From the NCBI GenBank assembly GCA_022575985.1, contig JAKSXM010000007.1:20028501-20092500 (forward strand): a DNA stretch of 64,000 bases, read 5' to 3'. How positions within the stretch are numbered: the stretch's first letter is position 1; the number at the start of each line of letters is the position of its first letter. The notes beneath the pieces are model-generated. The model searched no databases, was not told the origin of the DNA, and was given only the letters and a program-made list of their open reading frames with translations. Both the position numbers and the translations under genes were made by a program. The stretch comes from Anagrus nilaparvatae. Taxonomy: Eukaryota > Arthropoda > Insecta > Hymenoptera > Mymaridae. Shown here piece by piece: positions 1-11,914 of this stretch.

Positions 1-505
1 TGTATAAGAGAGTGCGCGACATACTATTAAAAAAGTAAAGAAAATATAATAATTTTGGAGATTGGTTTCTTACCCTTCCTATATGTTTGTTTATTAATAG
101 TTAATATCACACGATTCACTATTCTTTATACTTAATTCTAATATATTTATTTAAACAAATTAATTAATTTTTAATTAATAAAAATAAAAAATAAAAAAGT
201 AATACTTTGTACTATATCTGTATCTAATGTTATTTCTATAGAGAGGAGCGCGCGCATCAGCTGACTATATTGTATGCGCGAGATTCTCTCACTTATTTAT
301 AACTTTATATTGGTATGGGTGCCGTGAGAGGGTTACTACATAAACATCTTTTTGTTTATAGTATATTTTTTTATTAAATGTAGGGGTTATATGGTAACCG
401 TCTCAACGTATTTGCTGAAATTTTTATTCAAAACGGAGGTATCTTTAAAATTTTATCAAATATTTTTGAAGTGTGTGTCTAAGTGTCTATGTATTTTATC
501 ATTTA
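1..505. other. AT-rich DNA, no gene seen
   Basis: AT-rich sequence with one small GC-rich patch near 242-280. Short open frames here lack splice sites or recognisable protein features. I see nothing to annotate. Confidence 0.5.
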
Positions 506-509
506 TTAA

Positions 510-998
510 CATGGAACATGTTTATAGGGAGGGGGTACTTCAGAACTTGCAAATTAAGGGGGGGGTCAAATTTGTCCTATTTAAGGGGGGGGGGGGTAAA
601 ATTTGTCCTTTTTAAGGGGGGTCAAATAAGACTTAGAATAATTAGGTAAATAAATAAATAAAATACTTTTAAAAGACTTTGAAAAATCTGGGCTTGAGGA
701 CTTAGGATAATACAGGTTTATGGACTTAGAATAATTCAGGTTAAGGGATTTGGAATAATTCAGGTTTAGGGACTTGGAATAATATCGATTAAGGCACTTA
801 GAATAATTAAGGTTTAGGGAATCTAAATAGTTTGGGTTTAGAATCTTAACAGCTAGTGAGGTGATAATTACAAATTATAAAATTAGAAAATTGTATTGCA
901 ATTTCGAGTAACATTTGTATTATACCTAGTCCTCATCTGAAAGTAAACATGTTCCATGCATTTAGGTTGTGTTTACACAAACCGGTTATAAGTTTTTA
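510..998 (+). repeat. Repeat family A, copy 1 (MITE-like, internal minisatellite)
   Basis: Starts with a 15-bp inverted end (CATGGAACATGTTTA at 510-524), whose reverse complement is at 944-958, followed by a conserved tail to about 998. The interior has G-runs and several degenerate ~24-bp units of the type 'ggacttagaataattcagg'. A second copy in the same orientation is at 4626-5140. More diverged or reversed pieces occur near 11690-11800, 40420-40810, 41510-41785, 43790-44090 and 54785-55225. Inferred to be a non-autonomous DNA element; the superfamily is not clear. Confidence 0.65.
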
Positions 999-1007
999 AT
1001 TACAGGT

Positions 1008-4000
1008 TCAATTCACATAAAAAACATTACAACTTATTTTATGACAAAAAAACCCACACAAAATTTGAGTGGGCACACGATTTTAACAACTTCGAATACA
1101 GCCCACAAGAGTATTCGATTCCAAGAAGCTGCATTGCACATGACGAGCGTATGATTGAAACTTGGGTAAGTAACATATTTTATTTAAATTACATTTGTCT
1201 TTGTTATTGACATCGTACTTATCAAAAGCTGCAAAAATGATTTTTCGTAAGAGCAATGTTCAACTAGCTACACTATTTTCTCGATTAAATAACAAATAAG
1301 GTACTCGTACCTGTACATGAACGATCGTCAGTTTCTGACCGACCATTCAGGATTTGATTTTTCCCGTGTTATTTGCTAATTTTATATTTATAAACTGGAT
1401 AAACATTGAAACTTAAGGATCGCTGCATAATAAAAAAAAAAAAAAACAATTTTCTTTTGAAGTACAAATCATAGAATTGAAAATTTTAAGTCGTTCAGGT
1501 AATTGAGCATTCTTTAATACACGGTTTTCCAAATTGAAACTCAATTGTTCGTTTAATGGTGCAAAAACGTGTAGTTAACAGCGTTTAATTTCAATAGATA
1601 ATGCTAATTGGGATAAAATTTTTTAGTTTACGTATTTGCAATGATTGAAAGTAACCGTTACAAACAAAACTTTTAAGTTGAATAATATTGTTTATTAAGT
1701 TTTTCACAATTTAATAAAAGAAATCCTTAACCATTCATGTACTGGTACGAGTACCGTATGCAATGAAAGTTGTGCTTAATATTTTTCATTTCTGTTATGC
1801 AATTTTTTTAGTAACGTAATACCTTTATTGTTTATCATGTAAAATGAAGACTGTAATATGAATGATTTTACTTGATTATGACGAACCCGATAGTGCTTTA
1901 ATGTTGCTTATATTCTTGTGTTTGATTGGTTATATTATTTTTGTTCATACTGGCTATCTCAAATAAACGAATTTAGTTCGAATTATTTTTCCTGAATACT
2001 TGTGAATGCTAAAATGCAAATTGTAATTTATTTCTTACATATTTTCAGAAATGTATCAACAGTTTTAGAAGTCCACATACTTCCAGTGAGTATAACAACG
2101 CAAGAACAACGACTTTTGCAATAAATGCTAAAAAGAGCAACGAGGTATCCTATTTTCTTGTACCAATGGATGTTGAGGAATCTTATTTTGGTTCTTTTGC
2201 TGGAGAGGTATGTTCAAAAAATATGAAGCTATTTTAATATAATATTTTAAAAATGTTTCACTCAACTTCAAGCACAGATACGATTATTCGTTTTTCACAA
2301 GATACGATCAATAAGTATCAAAACACTAATTGGGATATTTATTTTGAAGGAAACCAAATGTCAGATTATTTTCCTGATGAGGCGTCAGAAGGCGAGACTT
2401 TAATTGACTTTGCTAAAGCTGCAATCTATCCAAATCTGAGTGAGGATTTGAATGTTGAAGTTGTGGAAAGAATTCTGGTTAATGTTTTGCAAAAAGAGAC
2501 GCCAGAAGGTGGGACTTTAACTGACTTCGATCGTGGTTCAATCTATCAGATTCTACATGACAATTTGAATGTTGAAGTTGTAGAGAAAAGTCTGGTTAAT
2601 GATTTACAAACAGAGATGCCAGATTTTAATGACAATTGTAATAAAAGGAAGTATTATTCATATAATACTAAAGCAAGAAAAAAAGTAAAAATTTTATTTC
2701 AGAGACTTGAAACACCTTCTACTCAACAGGAAGATATGGAAGTAGAAGTAAATGTAGGATAGGAGATAATGGAGGAGCAAGGACAGGAAAACGTGGGAGA
2801 CGAAAGAATCGAAGGTGATGAAGACTATACTTCTATACGAGGATGAACTTTTTGAAGAAAATTGGGATGATGAAGAAGAAATGATTTCAAATTATTCAAA
2901 GGCATGGGATACGTTGTTTCATTATGGACCATTAATACCCGAAATTCCAGACATACCCCAAAAATTTATCTTTCGGTATGACACAAAAGTTTATGAATTA
3001 TCAAAAGACTGTTTTCTGAAATTCTGGGCATATTTGTTTTCGAAAGCTAGTTTGAAAATAGGAGCAACTGATAAAGATTTCGTGGATACATTTTTTCAAC
3101 AATGAACAACCGTAATTGCAAACGAAGCACAATATATTACCGATATTGAAAAATGTGACTTTAAAGGATTAGTTTCGTTCAAGTGGAAAAAAGAAAAGAA
3201 AGAAGATTTGTTATACGATCATTCTATTTGTACTGTAGATGGTAAGAAATGTATTATAGACAATTGGCGGATTGAATCGCCCAGAATTGAAATGAAAGGA
3301 ACAAGCAAACGTAAGCGAGGAGAATTTTGTCGTTTAATCGATCCAAAAAGTGTACATATCAATATTTCCAAAGATCTTCATGAACAAGATACAGGGGATA
3401 CGAGTTGGACCAAAGTTGAAGAAATGAAAAACTATTCTTGGCTATGGAAATACACTGATTATAACGGACAAACTAAATACGCGTATCCTTTAAATTCTGC
3501 GTACATAATGAAAGTTTTTTTTTTTTTTTATGGCTAAATTTGAAAGAGCGAGAAAATTGAATGGCTTAGAGTCTACAATTGTTTCCAACTGTTTGAACAT
3601 GATTAAGCACAACAAGAGAGAGGACGAAGAAACTTTGGAATCAAGTTAAGCTTTTCTTATAATTTATCTTATGTTCAAGTTTTTGTTGAGAATTGGTAAC
3701 AACGCCAAAGAAGATAATAAAATGGGAATCGGTTGTTGTCAAATGAAGAAAGAAAACATACGGTTGATAAGAAAGGATGGTAACAAAGAATATATTGTAG
3801 AGTTGGAACTGTACGGTAAGTGGCAATCAAATTTGCAATTTCAATAAGTCTTCAATACAAAATTTAAAAAGTAAATTCATCGACAAATCAAAGTTTCGTT
3901 TTTCATAGTCATCGCATATTTTCAATTTTCAGGAAAATCTAGGAAAAAATATAAGAGAGCGTTGTGTGTTGATAAACCAATTTATGAAGCTTTGGCTAAA

Positions 4001-4342
4001 CTTGTGGCAGGTGATGCATATGGGGATAAAATATTCCACAAGAAGGTAACGGATGACGTAAGACGAATCCTAAAAACAGAATATGGTATATTACCATCTT
4101 CTATTAGGACCTACAAAGCGTCCAAATATGCTTACCTTTTATTAAACAGCCGAGCAAGATTCGAGGACATAGGTGATGCTAAGAAATTTGTCAACATTGT
4201 CCTTAAGCAGGTTGCGGCTGCGCTAAGCCACAGCCACTTTACAGAGACGGAGGCAATAGACATAAGTAAAAAAGTACAGCTGTTAGAAAAATTTAAGTAT
4301 GATCTAGCACAATTATCAGCAAGCAAAAAAATGAGTAAGTAA
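1008..4342 (+). pseudogene. Decayed multi-exon gene of unknown function
   Basis: A chain of coding-like segments joined by plausible GT-AG introns. Exon a is about 1008-1165 (acceptor after ..attacag, donor GTAAGT). Exon b is 2049-2207, with phase 0 at both ends. Exon c is about 2316-2762, containing two copies of a ~40-residue acidic repeat (DLNVEVVE). The coding sense then continues in other frames at 2815-3537 with an in-frame TGA at 3103. It shifts again across a long T-run at 3515-3528 and continues to about 3815 (donor TACG|GTAAGT). The last exon, 3933-4342, joins in the matching phase 1. I do not recognise the family. Stops and frame shifts say it is broken, or that my joins are incomplete. 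Two direct copies of repeat family A bracket it, and copy 1 ends almost at the first acceptor. No start codon was found in exon a. Confidence 0.5.
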
Positions 4343-4625
4343 AATAAGTAATAGACTTTATAAAGCTAAACAGCTTTTTTTTATTGATTCTATATTGTTA
4401 ATCAACAGCTCACCTTCTAATATACAACAAATTGAAAAATACAAGACAGAAATTGAAACTTTGGCGAATGAATTAAAAGAAAAGGAATAACATTTAAATT
4501 TTCACCCTAAGACTACTTTGAAATATTATATTGCCCCGAGAATTATTTATTCTTGGTACTTATTAAGAATAGACTCTCTTTTTCTATTTTATGAAGCCAG
4601 CTGGCTATATTAAAACAATTTTTAA

Positions 4626-5140
4626 CATGTAACATGTTTATAGGGGGTACTTCAAAACTTGAAAATTAAGGGGGGGGGGTCAAATTTGTCCTATTTAAGG
4701 AGGGGGGGGTCGAATTTGTCCTTTTTAAGGGGGGGGGGGGTCAAATAAGACTTAGAATAATTAGGTAAATAAATAAATAAAATACTTTTAAAAGACTTTG
4801 AAAAATCTGGGCTTGAGGACTTAGGATAATACAGGTTTATGGACTTAGAATAATATCAGTTTAGGGACTTGGAATAATTCAGGTAAAAGGATTTGGAATA
4901 ATTCAGGTTTAGGGACTTGGAATAATATCGATTAAGGCACTTAGAATAATTAAGGTTTAGGGAATCTAAATAGTTTAGGTTTAGAATCTTAACAGCTAGT
5001 GAGGTTATAATTACAAATTATAAAATTAGAAAATTGTATTGCAATTTCGAGTAACATTTGTATTATACCTAGTCCTCATCTGGAAGTAAACATGTTCCAT
5101 GCATTTAGGTTGTGCTTACACAAACCGGTTATAAGTTTTT
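4626..5140 (+). repeat. Repeat family A, copy 2
   Basis: Same orientation and layout as the copy at 510-998. The inverted ends are at 4626-4640 and 5087-5101, and the tail runs to about 5140. It differs by small indels in the G-runs and one extra ~24-bp unit. With the first copy it makes a long direct-repeat pair flanking the decayed gene. Confidence 0.65.
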
Positions 5141-5264
5141 TTATCATATATATATTTTGGACAATAACAACATGATAATAATAAAAATTAATAATAAAAA
5201 ATCAATAACATCAACACCGGGAACAGATCAGGGGGGGGCGGAGCCCCCCTCTCACCTATGCTAG
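5140..5264 (+). mobile_element. Helitron-like 3' end
   Basis: A short GC hairpin (ggggggcggagcccccc, about 5231-5249) is followed about a dozen bases later by CTAG at 5261-5264 and then T. This hairpin plus CTRR-T arrangement is the classical Helitron 3' terminus. No helicase or Rep coding sequence is visible, so it would be non-autonomous, and I could not place a 5' end. Confidence 0.4.
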
Positions 5265-5284
5265 TATATAAATATATTCATATT

Positions 5285-5932
5285 TGGGCAAATATGACAG
5301 AAATGGATTTTTTTTTCATATCCATATTCCATACTTTTTCATATATGGAATCCATATTATGGCGCTCATATTAATATGGAGAAAAAAAATGATCATATTT
5401 GGATTTCATATTAACATGATATGGAATCCATATTTATATGTCATGGATATGAAAAAAATATGGAACCCATATGGGGGTCATGTAGGGCCCATATTAATAT
5501 GGTAGGCACGAATTTCATATTGATTTCATATAGGAATTTCATAGTAAAAACTTTGCTCCCAGGGTGTTTTCGGGAAATATTTTTTGAATTTTGTGAAAAA
5601 TAGCGTGAAAACACCCTGGGAGCAAAGTTCTTACTATGAAATTCATATACAAAATCAATATGAAATTCGTGCCTACCATATTCATATGGGCCCTAAATGA
5701 CACCCATATGGGTTCCATATTTTTTTCATATCCATGTCAAATTAATATGGATTCCATATCATGTTAATATGAAATCCAAATATGATCATTTTTTTTCTCC
5801 ATATTAATATGAGCGCCATAATATGGATTCCATATTTACATGGAAAAAAAATTGACATAATATGGATTCCATATATGAAAAAATATAGAATATGGATATG
5901 GAAAAAAAATTTATTTCTGTCATATTTGCCCA
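5285..5932. mobile_element. Fold-back (hairpin) element
   Basis: Almost the whole 648 bp is one imperfect palindrome. It begins tgggcaaatatgacag at 5285 and ends with the reverse complement at 5932. The arms are made of degenerate 'catattaatatgg' units. The inner core has a second, nearly perfect hairpin (cccagggtgtttt / aaaacaccctggg). The open frames on both strands here are mirror images of the palindrome and are not genes. Confidence 0.7.
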
Positions 5933-5944
5933 ACTCTGTATATA

Positions 5945-6483
5945 TTAATAATCACATTCCGTAAGCCCCCAAAAAATAATACCAGCAAGTCTTCCTTCAA
6001 TAGTTAATTGTCCTCCAGAATCTCCAATACAAATATTTTTACCAACGACACCAGCGAAGCCTGCACAGATTTGTCCAGATTTAAGTTCATATCCAATATA
6101 ATAAGGAATTCCTTTATCAATTTTATATTTTCCATACCGAATTATTTTTCTCACTTGATGTATTTTACCACCATACATTAGATTTTTAGTGCCACTTACT
6201 ACTCGGACTCTAGGTCCATATCGCAAAGCAGATGCAGAAAATACAATTTGAAGATATTATTGAACCTTAACTAATCCGTTAACTATTAAAAGTACATGAT
6301 GTAGATTTTTTTCAATTGTTGTGTCTATTCCACCAATTATTCTAGTTGGGATTGCTCCTAAAATTTGTTTGATTATTATATTAACCTGGTGGTTTTTTAA
6401 AAGTTGCTTTATTACTATTAGTAAAATCAAGTACTATTGTGTACCAAAAAAAATCCCAAATAATTTTTAACTTCGTTACTCAT
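5945..6483 (-). pseudogene. Trypsin-like serine protease pseudogene (S1 family)
   Basis: The minus strand reads as a secreted chymotrypsin-fold protease that has decayed. Visible parts are an activation-site-like R-IIGG near 6330 and the C-terminal half with the substrate-pocket Cys (QICAGF). The catalytic serine motif GDSGG is near 6015-6030, followed by the stop at 5945. Breaks: the N-terminal frame starting at the ATG near 6483 slips in a T8 run. A TAA lies just after the IIGG segment. The region that should hold the catalytic His reads SASAL instead of TAAHC. The middle of the domain with the catalytic Asp is missing. A 28-bp gap with GT..AG ends (6358-6385) is too short for a normal intron. 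Not functional as read. Confidence 0.6.
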
Positions 6484-6489
6484 TTAATA

Positions 6490-6910
6490 ATACTGCTACC
6501 ACAAAATAATGTAGTTTTATTTATGTAAAAATGAAAGACCCCCTTATTTACCAAAGAATTATAATTGAAATTATTTACATACTAACCCTCTTGATACTAA
6601 TACTGTTATAGAGACATCGCATCTTAAACACTACGAATAATATTTGCCCTTGAAGCTTAACTATTTTTTATGATTTACATTTCTTATGAACCATTTTAAT
6701 TTCAGTCAAATATAGCAAAAAGAAGGGCGCGGTGGGGTTGATATTTGCACAAACATTCAGTAAAAGGCGTAAAAAATCGATACACCATCCTCAAATCAGT
6801 AAAAGACTTTCTATCAAGGGTGGACAATAACGGAAATTTCAGCACATAGTTCTAGTTTCAGTTGCCAACGGACAAATTAGAATTATTAAAATTAAATTTA
6901 AATTCAAATT
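6490..6910. other. No gene seen
   Basis: AT-rich sequence without convincing coding segments or clear repeat ends. Confidence 0.4.
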
Positions 6911-6914
6911 AGAT

Positions 6915-7590
6915 TAAAACATGTAATGATTTTTACGTTCATATATTTAAAAAAAAATATTTTTTATCACATAGGACCTAGAAATTTTATTTTTTTAAAA
7001 TATTTTCTGCTAGTAAAAATTATTTTTCATTACACGCTGCAAAAAAGATCTACTTTCTTACTTTCGGGCGATCTTTTTTTCGCTCTTAATAAAAAACTAT
7101 GTGTTGAACACGGGAAAAAATTTAGGAAATTTTACTTTCAATGCTGTCTGCACTCGTTCGCTACGCTCACTCGTTCATACAACTGCATTGAAACCCAAAT
7201 CCTATTTTTTTTCCCTTGTTGAACAAATAGATATTGTTTTATTTGTTTTTTATAAATAATTTTCAACTTTATTAAAATTTTTACTGTATATATACAATAA
7301 TTACGAAGTCTTTCGAGTAATTTTCAAAATTTAGAAACCCATTTTTAGATTTTTTTTTAATGCAAATTACAAAAATCTTATATTAATAATTTACAATATT
7401 TTGAATTATAATCTAATTACCGTTTTGATATTAGTTTCAAATATAAATCCCATGTAAGAGAATTTAAAATTTTATTAAAAATTTATTTTTAAATATAACA
7501 GGGTGGATGTAAAAAGGTATAAAAGGAAATTAAAAATGAAGGTTTTACAAAAAGGACATTTAAAAAGGGAGCAGAGATATAGACTCGAGA
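6915..7590. repeat. Dispersed repeat family C, copy 1
   Basis: Shares long near-identical segments, in the same order, with 42880-43560. Examples are the 'ttttctgctagtaaaaattatttt' stretch and the end 'gggagcagagatatagactc'. An inner hairpin of about 150 bp (7105-7222) is specific to this copy. Probably a mobile element; I see no coding capacity. Confidence 0.55.
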
Positions 7591-7654
7591 AATACTTTCA
7601 AAACGATAATTCTAGATATTCATACTTTCATAGATAGAAATTAAGTACTAAGTC

Positions 7655-8078
7655 CTAAAAAAAATATATTTTGTCGTTTTTTGTATTTTTTGGCGACAAC
7701 AATTTGGAGAAAAAAATTTTGAACAAATTAGGTATCAGATCCAAAAAATTACTATAAACGATATTTCTAAAACTAGTACTCCCATAGAAAAAAATTAAGT
7801 ACTGCGTCCAAAAAGAAAAAAAAAATTTGTATTTTTTGTATTTTTTGGTGAAAAAAATTTTTAGAAAAAAATTTTCAAAAAATAAATTATAAGATTCAAG
7901 ATATTGAGTAAAAACGATACTACTAGATATCAGTACTTTCATGGAAAAAAATGAGGTATTACATCCAAATTAAAAAAAAAAAAAATATATCGAGATTTTT
8001 TGGAAAAAAAAATTATGAAAACAAAATTGGGTCTTAATACCATAATGGTTGTTAAATATCACCGGTTACAGTCATACG

Positions 8079-8112
<34 letters not shown>

Positions 8113-8240
8113 TACAGACTTTTTTTAAAAATTGGTTTTTTAGCTTCCTGAGGTTTGAAAACGTGCTTTAATGCCAAAAAATCAGAAAACAAATTATGAC
8201 CGATCACAATGGTTCCTCTATGAGGAACTAATATATTTAA
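7655..8240. repeat. Dispersed repeat family D, copy 1
   Basis: Same repeat as the ~400-bp tandem units inside 20830-22330 and, reversed, as 58480-58860. It contains 'gaggtattacatccaaatt'-type blocks and a (CA)n microsatellite at about 8077-8112. It ends in the short palindrome 'ggttcctctatgaggaac'. Confidence 0.55.
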
Positions 8241-8809
8241 AGGCTGAAATTTTATACCTTATTTGTATATTTTTATTCAAAGAAGCTATCATTTTAGTTA
8301 GATTGAACTTTAAATAAATTAACTTAAAATAATTTATTATTCTTACATATATTTTAGCCATTTCAGATAAAATTTGTTGCTTTTTGATTAATGTTTAAGT
8401 TTAAATTTAGAATTTCAGATGTTGGAACATTGTTTTATCATTTTTTAAAAGCTTTACAAGTATGGTCATAATATGGTCATAGCTTAAGGCCTTTATATGC
8501 TAAATTTTTTTGACAGGGTAATGATGCGGTATATATCATGAATTAGGATTTATTTTATTATAACAGTTGTTATTCTCAACCTGCCATAGATACAGTAAAT
8601 TAGAAATTTTTTTTACAAAATATTAATCATAAATGTTAAACAATTAAGAAAAAATTTTTTATACTTTGTCAAGATACTGGAAAACAAATAAATCTACCTC
8701 TCCTGCGTACAAATTCTTCTAAATCGTACTAATTTTTTTTAGGATTCTTCTTGTTTGTCTCTAAAAAGAAAATATTATTTTATTTTGTAAGAAAAAAATT
8801 AAAGCTAAT
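8240..8809. other. No gene seen
   Basis: AT-rich DNA; nothing recognised. Confidence 0.4.
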
Positions 8810-9197
8810 CACTGTAAAAAGTAACTTTCTTAGGTTTACAAAAAAAATAGAATGTTTTCGAAAAATTAGTAAATTTTCAAAAAATTTTGTAAATATTCGA
8901 AAAAAATCGTAAATTTACTAAATTTAGTATATTAACGAAATATTCGAGAATTCTCGATTTTTTTTTGTGATTTTACGAAAAAATTTGTAAATTCACAACG
9001 ATTTTTCGTAAATTTACAACTATTTTTTGAAAATTTTTGAAAAGAATTATCAATTTTTCTTGCAAATTCACAAAAAAAATCGAAAATACTCGAATTTTTT
9101 GTTAATATACTAAATTTAGCAATTATTCGAAATTTAGTAATTTTTTCGAAAATGTTTTAATTTTTTTGTTAATATAAGAAAGCTACTTTTTACAGTG
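8810..9197. mobile_element. MITE family E, copy 1 (TA target)
   Basis: About 388 bp with terminal inverted repeats CACTGTAAAAAG.../...CTTTTTACAGTG, and an interior that is itself an AT-rich fold-back. Full copies are at 48795-49181 and 58041-58428, where TA flanks both ends, and a truncated one is at 18295. The TA duplication suggests a Tc1/mariner-related origin. Confidence 0.75.
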
Positions 9198-9199
9198 TA

Positions 9200-10400
9200 C
9201 ATGCAAAACCTTACTCCAAACTAAATGCTCTAATTGGTTTGATATCAACAACTAGTTCAAGAAGAGGGTCGATGAACTCCAATCCGGAGTCCAAAATAGT
9301 TGTAAAATAGAGAAATACCCTCAAAGCAGCAAAATTACACCATTTTAGGGGTTTCTTTGTATTATTTTGGGACTAAATTTAAAATGATCAAATAATTAAA
9401 TGTGAATTTTTTAAGATTAATTAAGGAAATATTGGTTTTATTTGATAATGGACCAAAATTAGGATACAAAGGCTAATTGTAAGGGTTAAAGATTACCCCT
9501 AAAATAAGAAAAATAACGTTAAAGCTACTATACATTTTTATAAATTTTTTTTTTCTATTTTTACTGTTGCAACCAAAAAATACCGCATTATACGGATAAA
9601 AATTTTGACGAGAAAACGCCAAAATGTTACCTTTAATTTAAACCATGAGGTGTAGATTAAACACGTATTGAATTTGCGTGAGAATTTCACCTAATTTGAG
9701 TTGTGTGTTCTACTATTTGTAAATAAGAAGGCTCATGCATAACCTGTTTGAGAAGTATATTTACTCCAATTGAGTTATAAAGTTTGTTTATTTTAGTGGT
9801 TAAGTTACTGACCAAAAGTATGTTATTAATATAAGACTGATTTTTTATCCGTGTATTATTACAAAAAATTATCCTCTGGAGGTTGAAAACCGCACCTAAA
9901 TTTAGAACGAAATTTTATCAGAATTATTTTGAAAAATTTTAAAATCTTTTACGATGTTTCTGATAGTTTTTAAATTTACTGGTAGTTTTCACACCTGGTG
10001 GGTTAAAAAAATATTTTGTGCAACTAATATTGTTATTTTTTCTGTTGTTAGTGAAAAAATTTAAAAATAAATTAAATTTAACAACGTTTTTCTTATTTCA
10101 TTAATTTCCAACACCCGGAAAGTATTAATACACCTTACAAGAGTATAATGCCATAAAATATTATTAGATTTAAGAACAAAAAGTAAAAAAAGTTTTTTAT
10201 TATGTTTTTTGCAGCTTCCCTTTTATGGGGTAGTTCCCCAATCCCTATAATTATCCCATATACCCTTATTTATATCAATTAGCACCAATATTTTGTTAAT
10301 TACTTTTCGTGAATTGGTTCTTATTTGATCATTTTCGCTCTACTTCCAGTTTCCAGTAAAAAAACCTTAAAAAGCAATAATTTTTGCTGATATAATGGTG
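9200..10400. other. No gene seen
   Basis: AT-rich stretch without open frames of note, repeats or splice-flanked coding segments that I could recognise. Confidence 0.4.
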
Positions 10401-10975
10401 TATCCCTATTTTGCAGCCATTTCGCGGACCACGGATTTGGTTCCAGATAGCCAGAACCTATGGTATACCTTTTCTCAAACCAGTTGTCAATATCAGATCT
10501 TTCTTCCCCATTCCATGCGTTTACGTAGCACTCAGTAAAATACTAATAAGGCTGCTTCTACAAACCTCCCTAAATGCAAAACTGCAGCCGCAACGCAATG
10601 CACACAATACGAGTTTTGTTTGTGCGCATGCGCATTGCGTTGCGGCTGTGTTTTTGCAGGTCTGTAGTACCAGCCTAAGGCTTGTAGTAATACACATTCT
10701 ACAATCATCCGGTAGTCTCTTCATCCGGTCATCCGCTAGAGGTCAGCAAGGTAGTGGCGCCAACCGAAACTAAATGATACATTTAAATAAACATGCGCAT
10801 TTATTTTATCTCAAGTTCACGAAACTGACTTGCGTATACCAGAAGACCTTTAGCGTCGACCGCAAGAGTTTTCCGGATGATTGTCGAATGTGCCTAAAAT
10901 ATTCAATGTCTGGATTAAGAACTGCGTATAGACCAATGCATTTGGAATCTGTATATATAATCTAGGGAAAGCTTT
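10400..10975. other. GC-richer segment with inverted blocks
   Basis: Less AT-rich than its surroundings. It contains an inverted pair around 10580-10660 (ccgcaacgcaatg... / ...cattgcgttgcgg) and a second inverted pair (10688-10710 and 10868-10890). The 120-codon frame on the plus strand runs through these palindromes and shows no protein family features, so I do not call a gene. It may be a decayed mobile element. Confidence 0.35.
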
Positions 10976-11580
10976 ATCTTATAAATTACTGGAGATGCAG
11001 TTTCATGAAAGATATAAAAAACATTAAGCACAAATAAAAACTGGGAAACTTTATTGTTACAGAAAAACTTATATCGGGTTTGCATACGCCCACAAAAAAA
11101 TTTGCATGGAACAAGTTTATGAAACTAGTTTACTTAACTAACTTATAAAATCAAATAAGTTCCGAGATCCGGATACACCTAATCCATTAAACTTAAATTT
11201 TTACGTATCCACCTAAATTTTCAAGGTAATCGGTTCGAACTGCAAAAGTTACAATCATTTTTCGAAAATTATAAAAGTTTAGGACTAGTATTATATATAT
11301 TTGTAATTCTTACCGATTACTAATTTAGTAGCTCAATAGAGTAACTAAAAGAAACTTGTACAGCTATTATCAGGGAGAATCCTAGAATTGGTAGTCGAGG
11401 GAAGCAACTGCCCCTTGTAGATCCAAGGGAAGGGTAGTAAAGCTTTGTATCGCTGATCACTAATTAACCGCCTGGGTACAATTTCCGTAATTTTTATGAT
11501 TTAGTAAATTTTAGATAATAATTCGGGTAAAAAAGGTTGTTATACAACATATTGAGTAACTTAAAACAACATATCTTTGG
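10975..11580. other. No gene seen
   Basis: AT-rich, nothing recognised. Confidence 0.35.
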
Positions 11581-11589
11581 AAAAATCAA

Positions 11590-11662
11590 GTTGCAGGGGT
11601 CCAGGGGGGCGCAGCCCCCTTGGCGGTTTCCGAGGTGAGCGAAGCGAGCCGGAGGCAGCTAG
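11590..11662 (+). mobile_element. Helitron-like 3' end
   Basis: A GC hairpin (ggggggcgcagcccccc) near 11603-11620 and a second GC-rich palindrome-like stretch are followed by CTAG at 11659-11662 and T. The layout is the same as at 5264. The 5' end was not located. Confidence 0.35.
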
Positions 11663-11914
11663 TATGATTATAATTCCCTAAATCAAAATTATTCTTTCTC
11701 AATTGAACCCCTGTCCCATCAATCGTAACCATTTGACTTCTTCACTCTCAATTTTTGAGCCTTTTGAGGTACCCCTTCCTGTAAACAAGTTCCATGTTAA
11801 AATGATTACTTTTTAAGTGGTAAACACAATTGTTTAAGCTAAAAAAATTCTACTAAAAAATTAATTTTTTGTGAATTAAAAATGAATCAATCTGATGCCA
11901 AGGCAGGGCAAGCT

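Noticed and set aside
510..5140. LTR retrotransposon flanked by 500-bp LTRs
   Set aside because: The flanking repeats have inverted ends, occur alone in both orientations elsewhere, and the interior has no gag, pol, primer-binding site or polypurine tract. It has host-like introns.
5284..5964. Several 60-75-codon frames around 5.3-5.9 kb
   Set aside because: All lie on the arms of one hairpin element and are mirror images of each other.
10411..10773. 120-codon plus-strand frame
   Set aside because: It crosses inverted repeats, has no family motif, and its composition does not resemble a conserved protein.
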